Below, in pieces: positions 40,944 to 51,480 of a stretch of DNA of 64,000 nt. Each line of letters starts with the position of its first letter. Within the stretch, counting starts at the first letter, position 1. The stretch is from assembly GCF_017654505.1 (NCBI RefSeq), contig NC_054535.1:87609785-87673784 (forward strand), given 5' to 3'. The position numbers and the translations under genes are program-made. Under the pieces are notes generated by a model. That model ran no database searches. It was not told the origin of the DNA and saw nothing but the letters and a program-made list of their open reading frames with translations. Source of the stretch: Polyodon spathula. Lineage: Eukaryota > Chordata > Actinopteri > Acipenseriformes > Polyodontidae.

Positions 40944-42099
40944 GAAAGTGGGAACTGAGCAGAGAAATCACTCTGAATGTATCTGCTGGTTTTCAACTGT
41001 GACCCCAGGGTTCCAAATACTCAAACTGATACATTCTCTACTCTTCCATCCAAGTATAAAGTACATTAACATACCAGCACGTTTTCTAAACATAACCCAG
41101 CAGCACACAGAAATACTACATTACATTTATGCCGTAATTCCAATTGAAGTAAAACAACCAGCCCTCTCACTTTGTCTTGCTGCCACACAGCAATCCACCA
41201 ATAACACTGGTATTAGAAGATTAATGAGAAGAAAAAAAAAAACAGAAAAAAGACCATTCTATATAAAAAAAGCAAGATTCTGACTAATCCATTTATAACA
41301 GCATGAATAGTTTTAAAAGCTGTCATTTTAGGTTAATCTGGGATAGAGGTGTCTGGGATAAACATGGTTGCAATGGTGCTTGATTTACAACATTTATTTT
41401 TTATTTCATATAATTTATTTCCTTATAACTATGTCATTCCATTATAAACAACCTACAACAACAAAGCACACATTGCTTTTTAGCGGGTCTCTGTAAATGT
41501 ATCTTAATAAGAATGTGATCATTTCTATTGCAACCACATAAACAGAGCAAGTAAATTCTCGAACCCCTTTTGTGCTTCTGTTCTAGCCTAGATATTGCTA
41601 TGCCACGCACGTTTGTCCTATATATGGCAGTTTGGGAGAATCTTAAGATATACGATACCTACTGGTACCATTAAAATCAGCTCATAATGCTGCAGTTGTT
41701 GAGTTCACTAATATTTCATTGCTAAACCATTCAGAACTAATCAGCTCATCTTGCATACAATGCACTGACAACTGTCTCCAACAAGGAGTGGGGGGCCTTT
41801 TTCAGAAAGTTAAGCATTGCAAGGAAGTCAAATATAAGCATGTCTAGTAATCCATATGAGATGAGAGGTTCTCCTTTCAGATTTGTATTGTCAAACTGGT
41901 AGGAAAGACTAAAAAGCAGTGCATTTCCTCAGATCGCAAACCACCGATTCTTTTATCCATCTAAGCGTTTGATTTTTATTAGAGAGTGTTTAAATTTCAC
42001 TATTCCTTGAAAAACAATGTAAATTAAAATGAACCGTTTTTAGTTTCGATGTTTACATGTGTAATATTAGTTAATCAATAAAATAAGTGCTGTAGCCTA

Positions 42100-42560
42100 G
42101 AGGGTCCGTATTTGCAACCTACTTCTACTGAGGCGCCGAGAAAAACCTCTGGAATGGAAAAGAACAGGGACTGTGCCCAACTCAACCTCGTTGGAAAAGT
42201 CTTCGACTGGGACGACAGCTATGCAGTACCCCCTTTATCTGTCCCTTTTTAGTGTTTTCTTAGGAATATGGCTACCAAGACAACAGAGACTTTTCAGCCT
42301 GTCACATAGCTGGGAAGATGACATTCTGCACCAGCTCAACGTCAAGACCAGTTACACTTGATGCCCTCTTCTCCCACTGATGTGGCGGGTCTACACACGC
42401 AATCCTGTTCAGGCTGTACCACAAACAGGCTGACAGGCCGGCCAGCTGGCTGCTCCGACCGCCTCACTGCACTTTCGCACTGCATTACTTCTGTTTTTCT
42501 AACTTTTCCACTTCTGAGCACCATCAATTATGCACTAGAATAACAGAGCCCTGGATGGGC
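42100..42560. other. GC-richer island of unknown origin
   Basis: This stretch has visibly higher GC and CpG than the intron around it (for example CAGGCCGGCCAGCTGG near 42435, GAGGCGCCGAG near 42131). Both strands are open for about 60 codons in several frames with no domain I recognise. It could be an old transposon fragment, a regulatory element or an unannotated non-coding exon. Confidence 0.3.
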
Positions 42561-44578
42561 GATGTAACATAAAGGCCGATTATGAGTGTAAATAATTTAA
42601 GCACCTGCATGCCATGTTCCTTTTACCAGTGATATGAGCCCAGTGTGAGCAATGTACAGTCAGGGCAGGCTCAGCTTCCTAATGTACTTTGCTAAGGAAG
42701 AGCTCCTGTATTATTCAGTCTGTGGGATCTTGTCACTGCAGGATTGGTGAAAGTAAGGGGCGGGAGTGAATAAAGTCTGGCTCAAAAAAAAGTTTGGAAT
42801 CTTTAAAAACCACAATGCTAATTGACACAAATAAACTAAAAAACAGACAAGGAGTCTAAAAAGCCATTAACAATTTGATATTTTAAATTTAACTTTCAAC
42901 AATCATGATGACTAAGTAGGTTCTGTCCTTTTTTTACTTAAATTAAATCATGCCAATGTATTAATTTTTTAAACAGATGTGTATTGACTGAAAATAAAAT
43001 TGGTATAATTCTATCTGAAGATATTTTTGTTAAATAATTTTAAAATTAGTGGTTGTTTTCTGTGAAACCAAGATGAAAGTAACAAAACAAAAATTATTTA
43101 AAAAATACATTCAATTTAGGTTTTTAAAAAGAATATTACAATACCTGTAAAGGGATAAAACAGCAAAGTGTGAAAAATATTGCCTAAATTACATGAATTT
43201 TGTAAGTATCGACCACATTTTCCCTATGTGCGTGCAAAGGATTGCATGCCCAGCTTGACTGAGACCGCAAACAGCTTTTAATATTTCATTGGGCCCAAAG
43301 CACAGAGCATGCTCAAATTCAACACAAGGAAATGCTTTATCTCTTCCTTCACAGACTAATAATCATTTGACACAACAAAAACTACCATGAAGTCACATCA
43401 AGTTCGGAAGAAGAAACAAATAGGACTACAAAGTACTACCAACTGCAAACACAACGATTTATTTTATAACGAAGCTTAGCTGTGAGAAAATTGAGCCTTT
43501 CTGATCTGTAAAGTTTCCCAGCACCTACCAAATCAGATTCCATTTATACAACCTCTCACACATGCTTGGAACCCATGGGTACCTTGAGTTACAGATTGAC
43601 TTCCTTCACTTCTTATTTACTGTGGTACAGCTCTGTGCAATATTTCATGTGGAGACGGGGCATTAAAACACTATTACAGTAACCCTACTCACTGGTCTGA
43701 TTCATTTTTAGACAACCAGGTGACTACGTGATGTTATTACAAAATACTGGTATAGGATTTGTTTCATGGGTTCTGCATCCACATCTATTTTTGATTCTAT
43801 ATGTGCAGAAGTATATGTTGCTAAAAGGAGTTAAACAGTGATAAAACTGTCTAGACCAAAAAATGTGACAGTAAATAATTACATTTCTAAGCCCACAATG
43901 GCAACCAAACTAACCAGCTTTCTCTATTCTCTATCAGGGTTCAAATGCACTGTAAAGCTGTACACAACAGAGGACAGAACCTTTGGAGATAAGAAAAAAA
44001 GCATACTCCTTAGCCTAAACTACAACCCTGGCATTATCATACAAACAGAAAAATACCACATTGCATTGTCGTCTTTAATGTAAGCAGTTGTAATGCTAAA
44101 CTTTACCTTTGTATTGTGCCCATGCCCACAAAACCATGACAATCCATTAAACAGCCTAACCATTAGCCATGCTTATTCCAGAAACACTGGCAGCAAAACA
44201 AAAGAAAGCTAAATCTTTTTTTGTGTTTCTGGGCCACAAAAGGTAGCTGACTTAAGAGTTTATGTATGAGTGTAATTTATTTTCTGGTTTGCTCACTGGA
44301 AAAATATTTACTATGCCTATCCATTTTAAGGTCAACACGCTTTTGATAAATGTATGCAGATGATGGGTATTGTGAATAATGCTAGAAGTCTTAGAAAATG
44401 AATTTGCATCTAAGAAGGAATGCTGAAAAACTCTATTACTGTTAAATAAGTAATTTGGACTTCATATACTTCACCTATTGAACCTGCCACATCTTAAATG
44501 GAAACTGTATCAGGTATGTAACGTCACAGTCTTTTACGTACTCTCTCTGGTTTAATTGCTACTTGCTTTTACCCATTG

Positions 44579-44579
<1 letters not shown>

Positions 44580-44608
<29 letters not shown>
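44580..44608. repeat. T homopolymer, 29 bases
   Basis: Uninterrupted T run, one of the longest in the window; in efna5 sense it is an A run with no recognisable SINE or LINE body attached. Confidence 0.95.
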
Positions 44609-44611
<3 letters not shown>

Positions 44612-45699
44612 TGCTGTCTTGCCTCCCAATACTTTCATATCCGCACTGGCTACATGATTTAAAGTGAATGCGTTATTTACAGCAGTTTAAAAAAAAAAAA
44701 AAACATAAAAATGATTACAATACTAACTCACCCGTACACACGTCTTTGTAAAACACAATCAAAAAAACTAGGCCAATACCAGATCCAAATTTAAAAAAAT
44801 ACCCAGCACTGTACTTTTTCAGCCCCCCCCCACAAAGTACTGGTGGAAAAGAATAAACCATCCAGCTCCAGAACATACAAATTATTGATCTAATGCAATT
44901 ACAAATAACTTAGTATATGTTGGCGATTTAACTTTAATACCTTTGTTGTACTAAATGTGGCTTTTCATTTCAAGACAGTTTGCGGTGGACTGCACAGAAA
45001 TCCTGCCATTCCTGTTTCAAGCTCAATCCTAGTGGACAGCAGAAAAATAACTGAGGCAAGGTAGGTACACAAATCTGACACTGACAGGTTTGGTTTTATT
45101 TATTGGTATACTGGAATAGGTATGAGGCATTCAACTTATAATAACATATTTTCTAGGTTTGCAACATACTACAAAAGTTGTCCCATACCTGCTCAGCCAA
45201 GCCCATAACTGGGTCCAAATAACAAGTGTTGGATGCCCAGGAGCAGTATAATTAGCAGTTGCAGCTGAAGAAATGTGGAAGTCGGCAGGTGAGCAACCAA
45301 TTGTAGAAAAATGTGTGTTAAAGCAGAAATCTAAATTTAGTGATACCTGACAGTTAATTCAACATTTATTTCCCATAGAGGAATACTGCTGCGAGGCTTT
45401 AACTGTAAAAATCAATGTGTTTTTATTCACCTGATCAGACACTGAAGAAGAAACACAGCTGCTGCTAATTATAATGTTGTACTGATTCATTCAATATTTT
45501 CTGTTCAATTTTCTTTTGCCAGAAGTCTGTATTATTTTTTCTTCTTGGGCAGTCAAAAAAACAGCACACATTTATTCTGAACGAATGTATTTATTTTATG
45601 AATTAATCTTTTGTTTTGCAAAATTACCGACCTGATTAAAACGGAGGTCAAAAGGGAGCTGCAGACAATCAAGAAATAAGAAAATATGCCACTGTATCT

Positions 45700-46160
45700 G
45701 GCTCTTTTTATTATTATTATGAATTGCGTTTCAAAATGTCTGCCCTGCTGTGTTTCAGAGCACAGGCTGCAGCCTTCTCTGACACCGCCATATTGTTTCG
45801 TTCAGACAGTTCTGCTTCTGACATGGCTGATGCTGCTTTACACGCCTTAGTTACTGATGTTGAATGTACCTTAACCATCTGGTGCAATGTGGGGCTGCCA
45901 GAGTCCGGCAGCCAACATGGAGCTGCAATAACAGAGAATGTTAAAGCATATAGAGAAACTCAGTAGGTATTCTAAATACTTATTAAAAAAAATGTAAAAG
46001 CGGCAGTAATCCGTGATTACCAGGAAGAGACCTCCAGCTGCTAGCATTTATGAAGTGGGCTTGAGAGTGGACAGAGTGAGAGTTGGGGAAAGGGACAGTT
46101 ATCCAAACAGAGCCCCTTCTGACAGTAAGTCCGCTGCTAAGTCGTATTTTATCATCTTAG
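45700..46160. other. GC-richer low-repeat block, possible regulatory element
   Basis: Balanced composition with a YY1-like CCGCCATATTG (45786-45796) and two other ATGG-containing elements (ACATGGCTGATG, CCAACATGGAGC). The 80-codon plus-strand frame shows no domain. It could be a cryptic promoter or a retained enhancer; evidence is compositional only. Confidence 0.25.
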
Positions 46161-46702
46161 CCTTTCCTGCCTCAATTCCCAATAACTCCCCCCCCCCCCA
46201 TATGGATTGGCCATTGTCAGTGGTAACCATTAGCCCTTGTGTTTGTTTGAGGGGCTTAATGCAGTTTAGGGTTATTTTTAAGTCTTATCTCATTAACTTT
46301 TAAACTGGTTAACATGAATGCACAGTTGTGCCCACGGATTCTTGAGCAATGAAGGGGGAGGTTGAAAGATCCCAGCGGAAGGGTTTTGTGTACAAAAGAC
46401 AATGAGGTGATGACTTCTTAAGCCATTTAGTGGCTCACTGCTTTGCAGTTGTATGGGTTTTCAGTAAGATGATCTCCCCTAAACAAGATACACTTTACAA
46501 AAGTCCCCAAAAACTGCCAATGTTATCAATTCTTGAGTTCAAGTTATTGCCCATTTTAATCTTTTAACAGTGTTTATCTCAGTCTAACTGATCAATCTTA
46601 AGGTATGCTGGTTACAGTATCTATGGCAACTCCCCCCCCCCATCATCGTCATCACCACCACAGCAAATGTGTTGAACCAGTTGCAGCCAGAGCAGCAAAC
46701 TA

Positions 46703-46973
46703 CAGTATTTCTTCAAATGTAAGACACACATTTTAACCCATTGTTTCCTTATTAAAAATGTGTCCTAAACTGGAGTACAGTATAGTGATGTGTGTATTAA
46801 AAATCACCAACTAAAGAAGTCACTGCATGAATACACAAGCAGCAGCATGACTGCCTGCCGAGTAAAAACTAACAAAAATGGACAAAAAACTAACAAAAAA
46901 CATATTTTTTTTATTTTTTCCTCAAACCGAGGGTGGGAAATTTAGGCTGTGCCTTAAATTAAATGGAATATGG
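46703..46973. mobile_element. Short non-autonomous DNA transposon (MITE), pogo-like termini
   Basis: Flanked by TA on both sides (46701-46702 and 46974-46975). Left end CAGTATTTCTTCAAATGTAA, right end (reverse complement) CCATATTCCATTTAATTTAA, both followed by AAGRCACA-type sequence. At 271 bases with no coding capacity it is a MITE. The ends are similar in style to the element at 17595 but diverged. Superfamily is inferred from the ends only. Confidence 0.55.
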
Positions 46974-47689
46974 TAATTTAGATAAATCTCAATTGAAATT
47001 AACAGCAATAATAAGGTGCCCAGTTCACATTTGAAACTTACGGACTCGTTCACAAGAATCTCAAAACAAGTCTAGAACTGGTGTTTAACAGGTAAATTGG
47101 TTCTGCACGCACTTTCATGGTAATTTTCTTACAGTACTTTAACACCATTCTCTGCATATTAACTTTTTCTATTCCAAATGCATCTACTCCTTTTTCTGCT
47201 GTTAAGAGTAATTTTCATAACTGTTCAATATAACTTTTAATAACATAATAGCTATTATTTAAAGTTCTTTTATCCCCAAAATGAATGCTACTTACATTAA
47301 AATGCTGATAAATTAAAATATCAATGCCAGCTTGGTTAAGCTACAAGTTTAAGACATATAGTGAATAACTGAAACCTTTACAGTTGCGTACTATAGAGTG
47401 GTGTACAGTAGTAATAGAATTCAAACGTGTATGGGGTAATCCTATCTCTGATACACTTGCAGAACACCAGTCTTTTAAAATGATACCTTTAAAATGAGAC
47501 AAGTGCAGCTACATGCATTATTTACTCCAGTGTTTTTCACTGCGCTCTTCAAAGGTTCTGTTACGTGGCATAAGCCTTTACCCTTTTTTGTAGGCTTCCT
47601 TTTCCTCCACATTGAGCATTTACAAGTTCAACTGTGCTCCCTGTTTAATTTCCCCTCTCTCTTTATTCTCCTTTAACACATGCATACTT

Positions 47690-47900
47690 TCAGCCCCAGC
47701 TATAGAGTGCTGACTAAGAGAGGAACAATAGGAGCCTTTCAAGTTGGCAGCGCTGGCTTTGAGAAGGGTTCAGCTCAGAGACCCAGTCAATATTTACTGC
47801 AGTTTGATGCGACTGTTTTGTGGCTCCTTCAAAGCAGAACTTACCAGCAGGGAGCCATGCATGGCTCCCGGCTTTTCTTGGGGAGGAAAAAATGAGGGTA
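47690..47900. other. Low-repeat block around the 20-base palindrome
   Basis: Balanced composition with a SOX-like GAACAATAG, a CAGCGCTGGC near-palindrome and the perfect palindrome at 47850. Overlapping short frames on both strands look like shadows. It is followed by a G run (47940-47954). Confidence 0.3.
47850..47869. promoter_or_regulatory. Perfect 20-base palindrome
   Basis: GGGAGCCATGCATGGCTCCC equals its own reverse complement, centred on ATGCAT. It lies in a low-repeat stretch (47690-47900) with a SOX-like GAACAATAG, which makes a dimeric protein-binding site conceivable. The function is unknown. Confidence 0.5.
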
Positions 47901-48773
47901 AACAGAATACAACACAAAAAAAAACCTTGATAATAAAAGGGGGGGGGGGGGGGGCTAAATCAAAGAAACAAAGTTTGCAAAAAAAAATTAAAAAATGAAT
48001 TCCCCTTAAATAAAATGTTACGGTTATTTGGAAAAAGGTTAAAAGAATGTTTGAATGTTTAGTTACTCTCATTGTGTACTGGTTATTTCATATTGTGCAT
48101 GGAAGATATATCTTTCTATATATAGAAGTTTCAAAAAAAGGATCAGTAAAAAGAGGCATTTTGCAGTCCAACACACTCCTCTACCACAAGAGGGTTAAAT
48201 GTCTGCTTTGTTTAGCCCTTATCAGTCAACATTTATATAATTAAATAAAGTATGTACAAGTAAAAGGCAAATTAAAATAATCTAACCATGTCTAAAGCTA
48301 TGCCGTGGCTACCGCAGAGCAAAATTACATTCTGGTGACCTACTGACAAACTTCAAAGCTTGGATACAATATAAAAATATTTTCTTATAAACTTCAAATT
48401 GAATGGCTAAGTGCCAACTTAAAGTGGCTTTTTGATTTACCCTTCCAGGTATTTTTTTTTTTAATTTATTTATTTATTTTTTTATTCCTGTCTCCAGTAA
48501 TTTCCATCATGTTATTTTTTTAAATGACTTCAACGTTAATCCTTTTTTTTTTTTTTTTTTCTTTCTTACACTGTAGTTCCGGAACCCTTCCGTAACGATT
48601 CCGGTACAAAAGATTCAGAAACGGTGCGTTTATCCGTGCATAAAACAGCAGGGGGTAGTTCTCTCAGGACAGAAGTGTGAGCATGCTTACTTTGTAAGAG
48701 CATAAGAACATAAGAAGATAAGAAAGTTTACACACGAGAAGAGGCCATTCGGCCCATCTTGCTCGTTTGGTTG

Positions 48774-50399
48774 TTAGTAGCTTATTGATCCCAAAATCTC
48801 ATCAAGCAGCTTCTTGAAGGATCCCATGGTGTCAGCTTCAACAACATTACTGGGGAGTTGATTCCAGACCCTCACAATTCTCTGTGTAAAAAAGTGCCTC
48901 CTATTTTCTGTTCTGAACGCCCCTTCGTCTAAACTCCATTTGTGACCCCTGGTCCTTGTTTCTTTTTTCAGGCTGAAAAAGTCCCTTGGGTCGACACTGT
49001 CAATACCTTTTAGAATTTTGAATGCTTGAATTAGGTCGACACGTAGTCTTCTTTGTTCAAGACTGAACAGATTCAATTCTTTTAGCCTGTCTGCATATGA
49101 CATGCCTTTTAAGCCCGGAATAATTCTGGTCGCTCTTCTTTGCACTCTTTCTAGAGCAGCAATATCTTTTTTATAGCGAGGTGACCAGAACTGCACACAA
49201 TATTCAAGATGAGATCTTACTAGTGCATTGTACAGTTTTAACATTACTTCCCTTGATTTAAATTCAACACTTTTCACAATGTATCCGAGCATCTTGTTAG
49301 CCTTTTTTATAGCTTCCCCACATTGTCTAGATGAAGACATTTCTGAGTCAACAAAAACTCCTAGGTCTTTTTCATAGATTCCTTCTCCAATTTCAGTATC
49401 TCCCATATGATATTTATAATGTACATTTTTATTTCCTGCGTGCAGTACCTTACACTTTTCTCTATTAAATGTCATTTGCCATGTGACTGCCCAGTTCTGA
49501 ATCTTGTCTAGATCATTTTGAATGACCTTTGCTGCTGCAACAGTGTTTGCCACTCCTCCTACTTTTGTGTCGTCTGCAAATTTAACAAGTTTGCTTACTA
49601 TACCAGAATCTAAATCATTAATGTAGATTAGGAATAGCAGAGGACCTAATACTGATCCCTGTGGTACACCGCTGGTTACCACACTCCATTCTGAGGTTTT
49701 TCCTCTAATCAGTACTTTCTGTTTTCTACATGTTAACCACTCCCTAATCCATGTACATGTGTTTCCTTGAATCCCAACTGCGTTCAGTTTGAGAATTAAT
49801 CTTTTGTGCGGGACTTTGTCAAAAGCTTTCTGGAAATCTAAATAAACCATGTCATATGCTTTGCAATTATCCATTATCGATGTTGCATCCTCAAAAAAAT
49901 CAATCAAGTTAGTTAGACACAATCTCCCTTTCCTAAAACCATGTTGACTGTCTCCCAGGACCCTGTTACCATATAGGTAATTTTCCATTTTGGATCTTAT
50001 TATAGTTTCCATAAGTTTGCATATAATAGAAGTCAGGCTTACTGGTCTGTAGTTACCTGGTTCAGTTTTGTTTCCCTTTTTGTGGATCGGTATTACGTTT
50101 GCAATTTTCCAGTCTGTCGGTACCACCCCTGTGTCAAGAGACTGCTGCATGATCTTGGTTAGCGGTTTGTAAATTACTTCTTTCATTTCTTTGAGTACTA
50201 CTGGGAGGATCTCATCCGGCCCAGGGGATTTGTTTATTTTAAGAGCTCCTAGTCCCTTTAACACTTCTGCCTCAGTTATGCTAAAGTTATTTAAAACTGG
50301 ATAGGAACTGGATGACATGTGGTGCATGTTGTCAGTATCTTCCTTTGTAAAAACTTGTGAAAAGTAATCATTTAATATATTTGCTATTTTTTTCTTCAT
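48774..50399 (-). pseudogene. LINE ORF2 fragment: reverse transcriptase
   Basis: A 541-residue open frame carries RT landmarks in order: NYRPVSLTSI, LDFQKAFDKVPH, GVPQGSVLGPLLFLIYINDL and the catalytic FADD box (KFADDTKVGG). The C-terminal tail has VWNQLPSNVVEA, typical of CR1-like ORF2. The apparent start methionine is not a real start: the frame continues upstream after a one-base shift in an A run (plus-strand T run at 50388-50394). The catalytic residues are intact, but the ORF as a whole is broken and truncated, so it should not be autonomous. Confidence 0.9.
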
Positions 50400-50539
50400 C
50401 TACGATTTTGCCATTTGTATCTCTTAAACATTTAATCTCCTCTTTGAATGTTCGCTTGCTGTTGTAATATTGGAAAAACATTTTGGAATTGGTTTTAGCT
50501 CCCTTAGCAATGTTCATTTCTATTTCTCTCTTGGCCTTT

Positions 50540-51049
50540 CTAACTTTTTAATTTTTTAATTGATCTATTAAACCATTTTGGCAATTTAGTTTTACATTCA
50601 GATTTGTCTACTTTAGGGATATAATTGTTTTGCGCCTCAAGTACTACATTTTTGAAGAACAACCATCCTTCTTCTGTGGGTGTTTTCTCTATTTTACTCC
50701 AATCTACTTCTGTAAGTCTCTGTTTCATACCTTCATAGTTTGCTTTTCTAAAATTGTAAACCTTAGCGTTAGTCATTACTTTTGGGGATTTAAAAAACAC
50801 TTCAAATGAGACCATGTTGTGGTCTGAGTTTGCCAGTGGTTCTCTGACCTCTGTTTTAGTTATTCTATCTTCGTTATTTGAAAAGACTAAATCAAGGCAT
50901 GCCTCCCCTCTAGTCGGTGCCTTGACAAATTGTGTTAGGAAGCAGTCATTTGTCATTTCCACCATTTCTATTTCATCGTTCGTGCTACCCACCGGGTTTT
51001 CCCATTTTATTTGGGGGAAGTTGAAATCCCCCATTAGTATGGCTTCTCC
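50540..51049 (-). pseudogene. LINE ORF2 fragment: end of the endonuclease domain and linker
   Basis: In this frame the conserved apurinic-like endonuclease motifs GDFNFP and SDHN are visible, followed by the linker (KWFNRSIKKLKS). The frame then stops because of an indel in the A/T-rich run at 50541-50560. The true continuation (KAKREIEMN, then FFQYYNSK) is in another frame and leads into the RT part after a second frameshift. About 28 residues N-terminal to the GDFNFP block in the same open frame (51050-51133) are not LINE-like and probably come from flanking DNA read through by chance. Confidence 0.85.
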
Positions 51050-51055
51050 TTTGCT

Positions 51056-51169
51056 ACACCGTAAGAAGAAGAGCCGCTGACGTTGTGTCGTAATGACGAC
51101 ATCATCAAGCTCCATATTTAGAATTTTGGCCATTTGTAGAACTTCCGAAGAAAGGTGAGCTACAACACA

Positions 51170-51268
<99 letters not shown>

Positions 51269-51480
51269 CAACGTCTTACTTTATTTAGATGGTTCAAGTC
51301 GAAAATGTTGTGTTCCCTCTTCCGTTTCAAAAGCAGCACCGTGATGACATTTTCTTCAATCTTACCAGAATATGTCCTCAGCGCATTTACACAAGCAAAG
51401 TGTTCTGGAATCGTAAAGCGTGTCCTCTCGTTGCGGAATATATGTGCTAGTGTAAACACACCTATTAATCGCAATTAGGA
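51056..51480. other. Unassigned sequence split by a long TA repeat
   Basis: This is the DNA abutting the truncated 5' end of the LINE. The minus strand is open from 51474 through about 70 non-repetitive residues before entering the TA tract, but I recognise no domain. On the other side of the tract, 51056-51172 is also open on the minus strand in a different frame. It may be pre-existing intron sequence or part of an older unrecognised transposon. Confidence 0.3.
51173..51265. repeat. (TA)n microsatellite, about 93 bases
   Basis: Uninterrupted alternating TA, just upstream (in LINE orientation) of the truncated element. Open frames reading Tyr-Ile repeats here are artefacts. Pure TA tracts this long can extrude cruciforms and are unreliable in length in assemblies. 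Confidence 0.97.

Larger units (their letters stand above)
40944..46702. other. Intron sequence, no gene seen apart from two GC-richer blocks
   Basis: The 141-codon plus-strand frame ending at 41283 overlaps the SINE tail and then AT-rich DNA; it has no domain. The GC-richer blocks at 42100 and 45700 are listed separately. C runs occur at 46188-46199 and near 46632. Confidence 0.55.
46976..48694. other. Intron sequence, no gene seen
   Basis: AT-rich, with a G run of about 15 at 47940-47954 and T runs at 48450 and 48541-48560. The palindrome block is listed separately. Confidence 0.6.
48695..51055 (-). mobile_element. CR1-like non-LTR retrotransposon (LINE), 5'-truncated and frameshifted
   Basis: The element reads on the minus strand, the same sense as efna5. 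Its 3' end at 48695 has a short TAAGAACATAAGA-type tandem instead of a poly(A) tail, as CR1/L2/Rex1-type elements do. The 5' end is cut inside the endonuclease domain: homology starts near 51055 with GDFNFPQIKW. The piece keeps the end of the endonuclease, all of the reverse transcriptase and a C-terminal region. Sequence right of 51055 does not look like LINE and is probably the insertion flank. Family assignment within CR1/L2/Rex1 is from motif memory. Confidence 0.88.

Noticed and set aside
40667..41283. Overlapping frames of 70-141 codons
   Set aside because: They fall on the GC-richer SINE body and its tail; no domain and no splice signals.
48695..48773. Separate SINE sharing the LINE 3' end
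   Set aside because: The segment is continuous with the LINE ORF and is simply its 3' UTR.
50814..51080. 88-codon plus-strand frame
   Set aside because: Antisense shadow of the LINE endonuclease region.
51172..51478. Open frames of 100 and 107 codons across the TA tract
   Set aside because: Much of each is Tyr-Ile repeats from the microsatellite; the remaining ~70 residues show no domain.
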